Positions 8,203-18,005 of a stretch of DNA of 64,000 bases are shown here, in pieces. The stretch spans positions 92,925 through 156,924 of the forward strand of contig NZ_JYOO01000009.1 in the NCBI RefSeq assembly GCF_000956595.1, read 5' to 3'. This DNA is from Priestia aryabhattai B8W22 (lineage in GTDB: Bacteria; Bacillota; Bacilli; Bacillales; Bacillaceae_H). Under the pieces are notes generated by a model, which worked only from the letters and a program-made list of their open reading frames with translations, searched no databases and had not been told where the DNA came from. Both the position numbers and the translations under genes were made by a program. How positions within the stretch are numbered: the stretch's first letter is position 1; the number at the start of each line of letters is the position of its first letter.

Positions 8203-8421
8203 ATATTTTTGAATTATTATTCAAACCAAAACATTATTAAACACTTATATTCCTTTAGTTATAAGATTTACATATAGATATTTTGTCTTAAATATAAAAT
8301 TCTGAAAATTTTCAATAGTATTTTCTAATCCTGTATTGTATAATACCTGTAAAGCGCTAATGTTACTTGTTCTTACATGTTTTTCTCAATTTAAAGTTTA
8401 GCGTTCTTTGATAACTAAATA

Positions 8422-8450
8422 AAAAACGACCTCGTTGTGAGATCGTTTTT
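8422..8450 (-). terminator. Terminator of the opp operon
   Basis: 12-bp near-perfect stem (8422-8433 with 8439-8450) directly after the oppF stop, followed on the minus strand by T residues. Confidence 0.88.
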
Positions 8451-8451
8451 G

Positions 8452-9369
8452 TTATGTTGTATATGCGGCAAACTCTGCTTGAGAACAAGACACGTAGTGA
8501 CCTGGAGATACTTCTCTAAGCTCTGGTTCTTCACCGTTATAGTCATGGATACCTGGATCATAAATTTTGCGCTGACGCGTTTTTTCACTGTCAGGATCGG
8601 GAAGCGGAATAGCGGAAAGCAACGCTTTTGTATATGGATGAACAGGGTTTCGATAAAGCTCATCACTTGGTGCAAGCTCTACAATCTTACCTCTGTACAT
8701 AACGCCGATGCGGTCACTAATGTATTTTACCATTGACAAATCATGGGCGATAAATAAATATGTTAGTCCACGTTCACGCTGTAACTTCTTCATTAAGTTA
8801 ACAACTTGAGCTTGTATAGATACGTCCAAAGCTGAGATTGGTTCATCTGCGATGATAAAATCAGGTTCTACTGCCAGTGCTCTTGCGATACCGATACGCT
8901 GACGCTGGCCGCCACTAAACTCATGTGGATAGCGGTTTGCATGTTCTTTGTTAAGTCCCACGGTTTCAAGAAGCTCGTGAACCTTTGCCATACGCTCTTT
9001 TTTCGTCTTAGCTAAACCGTGAATGTCAATGCCTTCTGCTATGATATCTGCTACGGTCATACGAGGGTTAAGTGACGCATATGGATCTTGGAAAATCATT
9101 TGCATTTTACGATTGAATTTTTTAAGCTCTGAGCGAGATTTGCGACCATGTACATTTTCGCCATTAAATAGCACCTCACCGCTAGTAGCATCATATAAAC
9201 GAATAATCGTTCTGCCTGTCGTTGACTTTCCGCAACCGGATTCACCTACAAGACCTAACGTCTCTCCCCGGAAGATGTCAAACGTCAGACCATCAACTGC
9301 TTTAATTGTTCCTTTACTTGTGAAAAAATGCTGCTTTAAGCCTTTAATCTCTAATAATTTATCTGTCAT
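8452..9369 (-). CDS. oppF: Oligopeptide ABC transporter ATP-binding protein OppF
   Basis: One of the two cytoplasmic ATPases of the Opp oligopeptide importer, 305 residues, very close to B. subtilis OppF. Walker A is GESGCGKST, the ABC signature is [14 protein letters not shown], and Walker B (IIADE) and the H-loop (IAHD) are intact. The C-terminal oligopeptide-transporter extension ([17 protein letters not shown]) is present but has no four-cysteine cluster. The frame begins at 9381, but the ATG at 9369 matches the family start and lies 1 bp past the oppD stop. It is the last gene of oppABCDF. In B. subtilis Opp imports the Phr and CSF signalling peptides as well as nutrients. Confidence 0.96.
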   Translation of the reverse strand: MTDKLLEIKGLKQHFFTSKGTIKAVDGLTFDIFRGETLGLVGESGCGKSTTGRTIIRLYDATSGEVLFNGENVHGRKSRSELKKFNRKMQMIFQDPYASLNPRMTVADIIAEGIDIHGLAKTKKERMAKVHELLETVGLNKEHANRYPHEFSGGQRQRIGIARALAVEPDFIIADEPISALDVSIQAQVVNLMKKLQRERGLTYLFIAHDLSMVKYISDRIGVMYRGKIVELAPSDELYRNPVHPYTKALLSAIPLPDPDSEKTRQRKIYDPGIHDYNGEEPELREVSPGHYVSCSQAEFAAYTT

Positions 9370-9370
9370 G

Positions 9371-10441
9371 TTATTCACCATCCTTCGCTACGAGTACAGG
9401 TGTACTGTATACATTATCAACTTTACGCATGCGACGCTGAACTGAAGCAGGCGGCTCTACTTTTGGTGCATCGGGATGTAACAGCCATGTTTTTGCATAG
9501 TGCGTATCAGATATTTTGAACATTGGAGGTTCTTGCTCAAAATCAATTTTCATTGCGTATGGATTTCGCGCTGCAAATGCATCTCCCTTTGGAGGATTCG
9601 TTAAATCTGGCGGCGTTCCAGGAATAGCAGCCAGCTCTTCTTCTGCCTCGTTATCTAAGCTTGGCATAGAAGCTAGCAGTCCCCACGTGTACGGATGTTG
9701 AGGATCATAAAATACTTCATCCACTGTGCCCGTTTCAACAATTTGACCAGCGTACATAACGGCTACTCGATCTGCTACATTTGCTACTACACCAAGATCA
9801 TGGGTAATAAAGATAATAGATGTATCCGTTTTTTTCTGAATGTCTTTCATCAACTCTAAAATTTGAGCTTGAATGGTTACATCAAGCGCGGTTGTTGGTT
9901 CATCAGCGATCAGTAATTTCGGATTAGAAGCAAGAGCCATCGCAATGACAACACGCTGTCTCATCCCGCCGCTGAATTCATGCGGATATTGATTCACACG
10001 CTGTTCTGGAAAAGGAATGCCTACAAGCGTTAGTAGCTCGACTGCACGTTTTTTCGCTTCCGCTTTAGATACTTTAGAATGCTTGATTACGACTTCACCA
10101 ATTTGAGCTCCAACTTTCATCGTCGGATTTAAAGAAGTCATTGGATCTTGGAAGATCATACCGATATCTTTGCCGCGAATAGCTTCCATTTCTTTATCCG
10201 TTTTCTTTGCTAAATCAATGCCGTCAAACAGCATTTCACCGCTTTTAATTCGGCCAGGAGGCATCGGAATAAGGCGCATGATCGTTTGTGAAGTTACACT
10301 TTTACCAGATCCTGACTCACCAACAATTGCTAGCGTTTCACCTTTATTTAAGTGGAAGTTAACGCCGCGAACAGCTTGAACTTCTCCGCCATATGTTTTA
10401 AATGATACAGCTAAATTTTTTACTTCTAATAAACGTGACAT
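9371..10441 (-). CDS. oppD: Oligopeptide ABC transporter ATP-binding protein OppD
   Basis: Second ATPase subunit of Opp, 356 residues. Walker A is GESGSGKSV, the signature is [14 protein letters not shown], and Walker B is LLIADEP followed by the D-loop TTALD. The C-terminal domain is longer than in OppF and, as in B. subtilis OppD, has [18 protein letters not shown] where many Dpp/App ATPases carry a cysteine cluster, so no Fe-S site is expected. It lies 14 bp after oppC and 1 bp before oppF, clearly in one transcript. It works as a heterodimer with OppF beneath the OppB/OppC channel. Confidence 0.96.
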   Translation of the reverse strand: MSRLLEVKNLAVSFKTYGGEVQAVRGVNFHLNKGETLAIVGESGSGKSVTSQTIMRLIPMPPGRIKSGEMLFDGIDLAKKTDKEMEAIRGKDIGMIFQDPMTSLNPTMKVGAQIGEVVIKHSKVSKAEAKKRAVELLTLVGIPFPEQRVNQYPHEFSGGMRQRVVIAMALASNPKLLIADEPTTALDVTIQAQILELMKDIQKKTDTSIIFITHDLGVVANVADRVAVMYAGQIVETGTVDEVFYDPQHPYTWGLLASMPSLDNEAEEELAAIPGTPPDLTNPPKGDAFAARNPYAMKIDFEQEPPMFKISDTHYAKTWLLHPDAPKVEPPASVQRRMRKVDNVYSTPVLVAKDGE

Positions 10442-10455
10442 ATGAGTTCACTTCC

Positions 10456-11382
10456 TTACTTACGTAGTTTTGGATCTAACGCATCTCGTAATCCATCACC
10501 AATTACGTTGAACGCTAAGATTGTTAAACAGATAAACAAACCTGGGAAAAATAAGCGCCAAGGATAGTATTCCAAAGCAGGTAAGCCTTCTGAAGCCATT
10601 GTTCCCCAGCTTGCAAGCGGTGCCGGAACGCCTAGTCCCAAGTAGCTTAAAAATGCTTCTGTAAAGATTGCTGAAGGAATCGTTAGTGTCATTGTTACTA
10701 AAATTGGACCTGTTGCATTAGGAATAAGATGTTTAAATAAAATACGCTTTGTTGTTGCTCCTAAAGTTTGTGAAGCCATTACGTACTCTTGGTTTTTCAA
10801 CTGCAATACTTGTCCACGTACAATACGGGCCATGTTAATCCAGCCAGTAATGGTCATTGCCAAAATCATCGTGCCTAACCCTTGGCCAAGCATAACCATC
10901 AAAATAATAACAAGTAAAAGGTAAGGAACACCATATAAGATATCCGCAACACGCATCATTGTTTCATCCGTACGGCCGCCACGGTATCCAGAGATGCTTC
11001 CCCAAACTACGCCGATGAATAAATCAATTAAAGCTGCTGCTAACCCGATAAATAATGAAATACGAGCGCCTTCCCACGTACGGGCAAACACATCGCGCCC
11101 TAATTCATCTGTGCCGAACCAGTGCTCAGAAGATGGTGCCTGATTAGCATTCAATAAATCATTCGTTGCATAATCATATTTCACCATCAATGGACCAAAT
11201 ATAGCCATAAAAACAAGGAGAACCATTAGTACTACACCAAACATAGCAAGCTTATTTTTGCGAAAACGAATAAAAACATCTTGCCAGAACGAAAGACTCG
11301 GTTTTTCAATCTTTTCTGCTTGAGCATGGTCAATCCCTGCTGTTTCAAACATTTCTTTAGGAATTTTCGGAAGTTGCTGCAT
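10456..11382 (-). CDS. oppC: Oligopeptide ABC transporter permease OppC
   Basis: Membrane permease subunit of Opp, 308 residues, with a cytoplasmic N-terminal extension, a first helix near residues 45-65 and five further helices. The ATPase-contact EAA loop lies at TLGATTKRILFKHLIPNATGPI. The N-terminal soluble domain and the extracellular HWFGTDELGRDVFAR motif are typical of the OppC/DppC group. The ATG follows AAAGGAGAG, and the gene starts 2 bp after oppB stops. It forms the peptide pore with OppB. Confidence 0.95.
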   Translation of the reverse strand: MQQLPKIPKEMFETAGIDHAQAEKIEKPSLSFWQDVFIRFRKNKLAMFGVVLMVLLVFMAIFGPLMVKYDYATNDLLNANQAPSSEHWFGTDELGRDVFARTWEGARISLFIGLAAALIDLFIGVVWGSISGYRGGRTDETMMRVADILYGVPYLLLVIILMVMLGQGLGTMILAMTITGWINMARIVRGQVLQLKNQEYVMASQTLGATTKRILFKHLIPNATGPILVTMTLTIPSAIFTEAFLSYLGLGVPAPLASWGTMASEGLPALEYYPWRLFFPGLFICLTILAFNVIGDGLRDALDPKLRK

Positions 11383-11384
11383 AG

Positions 11385-12320
11385 TTACTCTCCTTTCTTA
11401 GCACCTGTAAGTTTAATTCGAGGGTCAATAAAGCCGTATGCAATATCTACAAGCAAAATACACACAAGTAGTAAAATACTGTAGAACACCGTTACGCCCA
11501 TAATTGTTGTATAATCTCGGTTTGAGATACTGAGTACAAAATGTGATCCTAATCCCGGGATACCAAATATTTTTTCAATAACAAAGCTACCCGTTAAAAT
11601 CCCTGCTACTAAAGGTCCCATATAGGATACGACTGGAAGCATCGCATTTCGCATCGCGTGCTTAACTGTAATAACGCCTCTGCTTAAACCTTTTGCTTTT
11701 GCCGTACGAATATAGTCGTTGCTTAGCACTTCAAGCATACTTGAACGAGTTAATCGTGCGATGAACGCCATAGGAGTTGAAGCAAGCGCGAGAGCCGGTA
11801 ACACTGTGTGTGCCCATGATTCCCAGCGTGCAACCGGAAAAATTTGCAGTTTCATAGCCAGAACGTATTGTAATACCGCTGCCATGATAAAACTCGGTAC
11901 TGAAATTCCTAGAACCGCAATAACCATCGCCGTGTAATCTTGCCACTTATTGTGTTTTAAAGCAGCAATAACACCTAGTAGTACACCAATAGCAATCGCT
12001 ATTAAAATAGCTTCCATCCCTAGCATGAATGAAACAGGGAATCCACCGTTGATCAAATCGTTTACCGTTTGGCCTTTATATTTGAAAGATGGACCAAAAT
12101 CCCATTTTAAAATTGATGTTAAATAATCAAAGTATTGATGGTACCAAGGCTGGTCTAAACCGTAATACTGATTTAGATTTTTTTGAATTTCAGGGGGAAG
12201 CTGCTTTTCTGATGTGAATGGACCTCCTGGAACAGCACGCATTAAGAAAAAAGTCGCTGTTACGATCAGCCATAATGATAGAAACATATAAATAAGTCGT
12301 TTTCCTATATATTTGAACAC
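11385..12320 (-). CDS. oppB: Oligopeptide ABC transporter permease OppB
   Basis: Permease subunit pairing with OppC, about 311 residues and six helices. The EAA loop is at [20 protein letters not shown]. The frame opens upstream at 12359 with a TTG, but a GGAGG nine bases before the GTG at 12320 and the family N-terminus ([16 protein letters not shown] after the start) favour the GTG. It is separated from oppA by about 97 bp containing a hairpin followed by T residues, so oppBCDF are probably expressed below oppA. Confidence 0.94.
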   Translation of the reverse strand: MFKYIGKRLIYMFLSLWLIVTATFFLMRAVPGGPFTSEKQLPPEIQKNLNQYYGLDQPWYHQYFDYLTSILKWDFGPSFKYKGQTVNDLINGGFPVSFMLGMEAILIAIAIGVLLGVIAALKHNKWQDYTAMVIAVLGISVPSFIMAAVLQYVLAMKLQIFPVARWESWAHTVLPALALASTPMAFIARLTRSSMLEVLSNDYIRTAKAKGLSRGVITVKHAMRNAMLPVVSYMGPLVAGILTGSFVIEKIFGIPGLGSHFVLSISNRDYTTIMGVTVFYSILLLVCILLVDIAYGFIDPRIKLTGAKKGE

Positions 12321-12361
12321 CCTGACACACCTCCATATTTTTACAAAATCCGCGCACAAGA

Positions 12362-12396
12362 AAGAAAAGTATATGGAGCACCAGGCCCCATATACC
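12362..12396 (-). terminator. Attenuator-like hairpin between oppA and oppB
   Basis: 8-bp perfect stem (12369-12376 with 12388-12395, 11-base loop) followed on the minus strand by CTTTTCTTTC. Its place after the binding-protein gene suits partial termination and/or 3' stabilisation of oppA mRNA. Confidence 0.7.
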
Positions 12397-12417
12397 CTTT
12401 GTCATAATTGATGTTAC

Positions 12418-14064
12418 TTACTCAAAATGAGCCCACTTAATCTGAATGTCTCCAAGGCCAGACATCACAACATCTTTCAGCTGCTTGTCTTGTACCCAAG
12501 CATTTGTGTAGAAATAGATTGGTGCCACTGGCATTTCATCCATGAAGATACCTTCTGCTTTTTTCAACATTGCCTGACGTTTCTTAGGATCAGTTTCTTT
12601 TTGAGAGTCAATTAATAACTTTTTATATTCTGGATTTTCCCAGTTTGTATCATTGTTTCCGCCTTTTTTGTCACGGAATAACTCTAGGAAGTTGATTGGA
12701 TCGTTAAAGTCTCCTAACCAGCCCATACGCCCAACTTGATAATCTCCTTGGTGTAATTTTTCAATGTAAACAGCCCACTCAGAGTTGTCTAACTGTACTT
12801 TAATACCAAGGTTTTTCTTCCACATATCTTGAACAGCTTGTGCAATCTTTGCATGTTTTTCATCCGTGTTGTATGAAACCTTAATTGCTGGTAGTTCTGA
12901 AGCATCTTTAAGGCCCATTTCTTTCAAGCCTTTTTCTAAATATTCTTTTGCTTTTTTCACATCATTGTCTTTGAAGTAGCCTTTTTTGTTATCTTCAAAC
13001 ATTGTTGGTGGTACAGCTGCCATCGCTGGAACTGAACCGTCTTTTGTAATTTGTTCCGTAATACCTTTACGATCAATTGCATAAGCTAATGCTTTACGAA
13101 TGTTCACATTGTCTAAAGGTTTTTGTTCTGTATTAAACTTGTACCAGTAAGTACCTGCAATCTCTTGAATGTTTAATGAACCGTCTTTCTTTAATTCAGG
13201 AAGTGCATCAGCTGGTAATTGACCAGTAGGCATACCCGCCCAGTCCAATTCACCGTTTTTGAACATTGAAAGTTCAGTGTTGTTATCATTGATCATGTAC
13301 ATTTCAACTTTTTTAAGTTTTACAGCATCTTTATCCCAATAGTTTTCATTAGGAACTAACTCGATTTTGTCATTGTGTTTCCAAGTTTTTAATTTGAAAG
13401 GACCGTTTGACGTATAGTTGTCACCTGCATTTGTGTACCATTTTTCATTTGATTCAGCAATTTTTGTATTCACTGGGAAGTACGTATAGAAAGCTGTTAA
13501 TTCTAAGAAATATGGCGTTGGGTTTTCTAATGTTACTTCAAGCGTTTTATCATCTGTTGCTTTAACGGCAACATCATCTAATGAACCTTTCCCTTCATTA
13601 GCAGCTTGTGCATTTTTAACATAGTATAATTGATATGCATATTGTGATTCGTTTTTAGGATCTAACGCCCACTTCCATGCATATTCGAAATCTTTTGCTG
13701 TTACAGGGTCACCGTTTGACCATTTTGCATCGTCACGAATCGTAAACGTATATTTAGTTTGATCATCGCTGATCTTCACATCTTTCGCCATTGCATTTTC
13801 AGGTTTTCCATCTTTACCGATGCGAGTTAAACCTTCAAATGTTTGTAGTAATACGTTTGATGATGTTGAATCATTAGCTAAGCCTGGATTCAGTGAAAAA
13901 GGCTCAGTTTTAATATTTACGCGAAGCTCTTGCTCTTTTTTCTTATCGCCGCCATCACTGCTAGCATTTTCACTGCCACCAGATTCTTTGTTAAATCCAC
14001 ATGCAGCTAAAAACAAGCTCATGACAAGCAGCAAACTGAAAAGAATCGACAATCTTTTCTTCAT
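12418..14064 (-). CDS. oppA: Oligopeptide-binding lipoprotein OppA
   Basis: Extracellular substrate-binding protein of Opp, anchored by a lipid on Cys22. The 548-residue precursor has a classic lipoprotein signal (KKRLS, hydrophobic core, LAAC lipobox) followed by a Gly/Ser-rich linker. The rest is an SBP_bac_5 domain with the family signature region around ITFTIRDDAKWSNGDPVTAKDF-like text (shown in part: WSNGDPVTAKDFEYAWKW). The start follows a GGGGG-type RBS. It is the first gene of oppABCDF, with a strong promoter 325 bp upstream (14389-14417) and a CodY-like box between the promoter and the gene. It delivers peptides to OppB/OppC. Confidence 0.96.
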   Translation of the reverse strand: MKKRLSILFSLLLVMSLFLAACGFNKESGGSENASSDGGDKKKEQELRVNIKTEPFSLNPGLANDSTSSNVLLQTFEGLTRIGKDGKPENAMAKDVKISDDQTKYTFTIRDDAKWSNGDPVTAKDFEYAWKWALDPKNESQYAYQLYYVKNAQAANEGKGSLDDVAVKATDDKTLEVTLENPTPYFLELTAFYTYFPVNTKIAESNEKWYTNAGDNYTSNGPFKLKTWKHNDKIELVPNENYWDKDAVKLKKVEMYMINDNNTELSMFKNGELDWAGMPTGQLPADALPELKKDGSLNIQEIAGTYWYKFNTEQKPLDNVNIRKALAYAIDRKGITEQITKDGSVPAMAAVPPTMFEDNKKGYFKDNDVKKAKEYLEKGLKEMGLKDASELPAIKVSYNTDEKHAKIAQAVQDMWKKNLGIKVQLDNSEWAVYIEKLHQGDYQVGRMGWLGDFNDPINFLELFRDKKGGNNDTNWENPEYKKLLIDSQKETDPKKRQAMLKKAEGIFMDEMPVAPIYFYTNAWVQDKQLKDVVMSGLGDIQIKWAHFE

Positions 14065-14328
14065 TGCGTGTTACCCCCTATTAAATTTTGTTTGTGTAGC
14101 AACCATATTTTTTTGATATTCACTAATTTCTTAATCCTCTTTCAATACAAAATAATCAGTTATTTTTTCATATAGTAGAGTGTTAAAGAACTCACTGCAA
14201 AATTATTCTTCTACCCTATGAAACTGTCATCAATTGTTTACATGCTGTAAATCCAATGTATGCGCTTAATATGTAGAAGACTCATTCATTACAAAATTCG
14301 CTAATTGAAACAAAACATTGGCTATTTT

Positions 14329-14343
14329 GTTTTTTCTGAAAAA
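14329..14343. promoter_or_regulatory. CodY-box-like sequence in the oppA leader
   Basis: A T-rich/CTG/A-rich sequence around TTTTTTCTGAAAAAT, about three mismatches from AATTTTCWGAAAATT, lying about 40-55 bases downstream of the predicted oppA transcription start. Peptide transporter operons are known CodY targets, so a roadblock site is plausible. Confidence 0.4.
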
Positions 14344-14388
14344 TTAAGAAATTGTAATACCTTTGTAAAAAATATGTTTGTTACGCCT

Positions 14389-14417
14389 ATTATAAATATT
14401 TTAAAAATTTATTGCAA
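14389..14417 (-). promoter_or_regulatory. Sigma-A promoter of the opp operon
   Basis: On the minus strand, TTGCAA (14412-14417), a 17-bp spacer and a perfect TATAAT (14389-14394). It would give a transcript with an untranslated leader of about 315 bases before oppA. Confidence 0.7.
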
Positions 14418-14685
14418 TACTATTATTTAATGGTATTTTTTTATCATGAGGGAAAAAACCTTATCTTATAAGGATTGTGCCTACTTGTCAGACGTCTAAA
14501 ATCTTTTTTGTAGTATAGGTATTATAATGGTATTACAAAGCCATTAGAAATACTAAATAAAAGATTTTTACCAAATCCTCTGCCAAATTTTCATTAAGAA
14601 ATGCTTTAATTAAAAGGTTCTTGTCTTTTTTTGTCGCTGAAAAATTCCAGTAAATTGTCTTATAAAACTTTTTAGCGATAAGATG

Positions 14686-14714
14686 TTTAAATTCCTGCTT
14701 TTTCGCGTTATAAT
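14686..14714 (+). promoter_or_regulatory. trpS: Probable trpS promoter
   Basis: TTTAAA (14686-14691), 17-bp spacer, TATAAT (14709-14714), just upstream of the T-box leader. A second TATAAT at 14727-14732 lacks a good -35. Confidence 0.5.
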
Positions 14715-14734
14715 AACGAATAACTATATAATTA

Positions 14735-14965
14735 AAGCTGTGAAAAAGAGTAGTATGCAGAATTTTCATTTTTAGAGAGTTTGTGGCTGGTGAGAACAAA
14801 CATTGAAACCTGCAGAATGGACTTTGGAGCTTTCAAGTGCAAAGCTTGAACGTTGACCTCAACGTTACATGAATAAAGATAGTTCACAATAATGTGTGCT
14901 AATTAGGGTGGCAACGCGGTCCATTCGCCCCTAGCTTATGCTAGGAGCGGATGGGCCTTTTTATG
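14735..14965 (+). ncRNA. T-box riboswitch, tryptophan-specific, trpS leader
   Basis: tRNA-sensing leader that controls trpS by transcription antitermination. The stem I parts include the AGAGAGTTTGTGGCTGGTGAG region. The specifier loop reads GAATGGAC with the Trp codon TGG at 14818-14820. The conserved T-box AGGGTGGCAACGCGG is at 14905-14919, ready to pair with uncharged tRNA acceptor ends. It leads into the terminator at 14919-14963. The downstream gene is trpS, in agreement with the specifier. Confidence 0.95.
14919..14963 (+). terminator. T-box regulated terminator
   Basis: GC-rich stem with apical CCTAGC/GCTAGG (14930-14935 with 14940-14945) and a lower CCATTCGC-rich arm, followed by TTTTTAT. 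It overlaps the T-box sequence, so antiterminator and terminator exclude each other. Confidence 0.92.
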
Positions 14966-15002
14966 TTGTATCCGTAAACTAGCATCATATATGTGCAGAT
15001 GA

Positions 15003-16000
<998 letters not shown>

Positions 16001-16001
<1 letters not shown>

Positions 16002-16031
16002 AAAAAACGACTGCTATGCAGTCGTTTTTTT
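16001..16031. terminator. Bidirectional terminator trpS/yjbA
   Basis: 14-bp perfect stem (16001-16014 with 16018-16031, 3-base loop) with A- and T-runs at its ends. Its right arm overlaps the yjbA stop codon. Confidence 0.93.
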
Positions 16032-16779
16032 AATTAACTTTTGGCTCTTGTTCAATTTCCCAAAGTTTTTCAAAGAAAGGTTGTCCTTTTACTAAGCGCT
16101 CGCATAATAATTTATGTTTCGGTGACCACCCTGACTTCGTTTCATCGTATAGCTGATTCCATACATCTTGAAACGGCATCTCTTGAATGTCTTCGTATTT
16201 CGTTGGATTCCACTCTGTGTACCAGTAGCGGATTTGAGCTGTATTTTTTGTTGTATGTAGCTGATCAAGTGCCATAAATAACAGCTGTTTTAGCTGACGT
16301 TCTTTACGTGTTAATCCTCTCATCGTTTCAGGAGACGGCGAAAGAATATGATGCTCTTTTTTATTTAGCTCGTCTTCACTGAACTTATATTCTAGCTCTT
16401 CTTGATCCGCAATCATTTCATAGACCAACTGTTCTTGTCTTGGAATTAAGCGGCTTTTTCGAATCGGAATATGATATCCCATCGTATCAATTGCTAAAAT
16501 ATTCGTTCCGTCTGTAACAATAAAACAATATTCAACCTGCGTGCGTTCATGATTTTTCCGAATGTATGCTTTCTGATAGACATCTTGTAGTAGTTGTTGA
16601 GGTAGCTCGGAAAGATCATTTTCAATGTAATGAAATAAAAGCGGATTTACTTTTAATAACGGTGCTTGATCGAGCAGTTCTACACAATCATCTTTTCTCC
16701 ACTCATGGAAATGACACACATTATAACCGTTTTCTTCGCCTTCAAACCAATTAACCCATACATCATGAAGATATAGCAT
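16030..16779 (-). CDS. yjbA: UPF0736 family protein YjbA
   Basis: Conserved soluble protein of 249 residues, highly similar along its length to B. subtilis YjbA, with the same opening [20 protein letters not shown] and the central [20 protein letters not shown]. No signal peptide, membrane helix or catalytic motif is visible, and its function is unknown. It sits between trpS and the app operon exactly as in B. subtilis. The ATG follows GAGGGGT. Convergent with trpS, sharing its terminator. Confidence 0.9.
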   Translation of the reverse strand: MLYLHDVWVNWFEGEENGYNVCHFHEWRKDDCVELLDQAPLLKVNPLLFHYIENDLSELPQQLLQDVYQKAYIRKNHERTQVEYCFIVTDGTNILAIDTMGYHIPIRKSRLIPRQEQLVYEMIADQEELEYKFSEDELNKKEHHILSPSPETMRGLTRKERQLKQLLFMALDQLHTTKNTAQIRYWYTEWNPTKYEDIQEMPFQDVWNQLYDETKSGWSPKHKLLCERLVKGQPFFEKLWEIEQEPKVN

Positions 16780-17079
16780 AATTTACCCCTCACTTACTAT
16801 CTGTTTGTTATCCATCAGTATAGGCAGAGAAAGGAATTTTTATTCCAAATGATGTTATTTTTCTAAAAATTAATTATGAAAAGCCTTCGTTCTTGTTTAT
16901 TATTCAAATGCCATTATTTCAAAGCTAGGACATACCGAGAGTGCTGATGATTGCTAAAGGCTTCATGAGCTATATCCACCGCTATAAGCAGAAAAAAATC
17001 CGAGTTTCTTCTATAGTAATAGGTTTGTCAGGAGGTCTGACAAACCTAAAAAAATCTATCACACTTTTGTGATAGATTT
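16780..17079. other. Intergenic region between appC and yjbA
   Basis: 300 bp. Holds the app operon terminator, a second perfect hairpin at 17021-17047 and the unassigned yjbA promoter. A 41-codon plus-strand frame at 16947-17072 lacks an RBS and runs through both hairpins, so it is not called. Confidence 0.5.
17021..17047. repeat. Perfect 11-bp hairpin following the app terminator
   Basis: AGGTTTGTCAG (17021-17031) pairs with CTGACAAACCT (17037-17047) over a 5-base loop. No T-run follows on the minus strand. It could be a back-up terminator, an mRNA 3' stabiliser or an operator. Confidence 0.6.
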
Positions 17080-17081
17080 TT
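17051..17081 (-). terminator. Terminator of the app operon
   Basis: 13-bp perfect stem (17051-17063 with 17068-17080) overlapping the appC stop codon, followed on the minus strand by T residues. Confidence 0.92.
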
Positions 17082-17994
17082 AACGAAGAGATTTTGGATT
17101 CAAAGCATCTTTTAATCCTTCACCAATGAAGTTGATAGCTAGGATCGTAAATGTAATAGCTAAGCCTGGCGGAACCCACATCCAAGGCTTATTCTGCAGC
17201 ACATCTGATTCCCTTGCTTCTGTCAGCATATTCCCCCAGCTTGGCGTATCAGCCGGCACGCCAAAACCGATAAAGCTAATCGCTGACTCAAACACAATAA
17301 GGATAGCCATCTGCAAACTGGCTTGAACCACAATCGTTGAAAACACATTTGGCAGCAAATGTTTAAAAATAATTTTAAACGGGCTGCACCCAATGGAAAC
17401 AGCTGAAAGCACATATTCATTTTCTTTTTCAGCCAAGACTTTGCTTCGCACCAGCCGGGCCGTACTTCCCCAGCTTAAGAAACTAACAACTAGAATGAGC
17501 GTCCAAACGCCTGAAATCTTTCCAATTAGAATTGTATTTAACACTACAACGAAAACAATTAGGGGAAAGTTTAATACAAAGTCTGTAAAACGCATTAAAA
17601 ATTGGTCCACTTTGCCTCCGTAATAACCCGCAACCGAACCGATAAGAGTTCCGATTAAAATAACGAGTGTTGTACAAGCAACTCCAATCAGTAACGAAGT
17701 TCTTCCTCCATACAATGTACGTGCAAATACGTCTCGCCCATTTGTATCTGTTCCAAACCAATGCTCACTAGAAGGCGCTGCATTCATCGCCATATAGTCG
17801 ATACGTGTAATATCTGCTTTTGTAAGCAGCGGTGCAAAAATGGCAAGAAGCGTAATCACAATCATGAAAGCCAAACTTATCATAGCTAGTTTATTTTTAA
17901 CAAACTTCTTTCGCGCAATCGCCCATGGAGAAAGGTTTTTAGGAGCTTTCATATTCACTTCTGGCTGTACATCTTTTTTCGTTACAATTTCCAT
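17080..17994 (-). CDS. appC: Oligopeptide ABC transporter permease AppC
   Basis: Permease subunit of the second oligopeptide importer, 304 residues, OppC/DppC type. It has an N-terminal cytoplasmic segment, a first helix about residues 35-55, the extracellular HWFGTDTNGRDVFARTLYGG motif and five more helices. The EAA loop is around SIGCSPFKIIFKHLLPNVFS. GGAGGAG lies five bases before the ATG. It is the last gene of appDFABC, 11 bp after appB, and its stop is built into the terminator stem. By homology it forms the channel with AppB. Confidence 0.94.
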   Translation of the reverse strand: MEIVTKKDVQPEVNMKAPKNLSPWAIARKKFVKNKLAMISLAFMIVITLLAIFAPLLTKADITRIDYMAMNAAPSSEHWFGTDTNGRDVFARTLYGGRTSLLIGVACTTLVILIGTLIGSVAGYYGGKVDQFLMRFTDFVLNFPLIVFVVVLNTILIGKISGVWTLILVVSFLSWGSTARLVRSKVLAEKENEYVLSAVSIGCSPFKIIFKHLLPNVFSTIVVQASLQMAILIVFESAISFIGFGVPADTPSWGNMLTEARESDVLQNKPWMWVPPGLAITFTILAINFIGEGLKDALNPKSLR

Positions 17995-18005
17995 ACTTTC
18001 TCCTC

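Larger units (their letters stand above)
14065..14685. other. Divergent intergenic region, oppA/trpS
   Basis: Contains the long oppA leader, the CodY-like box and the opp promoter. From about 14420 to 14685 there is AT-rich DNA with no supported gene. The minus-strand frame at 14533-14799 overlaps the T-box and has no RBS, so it is rejected. Confidence 0.6.

Noticed and set aside
8296..8310. CodY-box-like AAAATTCTGAAAATT (two mismatches)
   Set aside because: It lies between convergent genes yjbC and oppF, not upstream of any start, so it is probably chance in AT-rich DNA.
14533..14799. Minus-strand frame of 88 codons in the oppA/trpS region
   Set aside because: It overlaps the trpS promoter and T-box leader, has no RBS and has unlikely amino acid composition.
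16947..17072. 41-codon frame MIAKGFMSYIHRYKQKK... between yjbA and appC
   Set aside because: Weak RBS and it passes through two perfect hairpins, one of them the app terminator.
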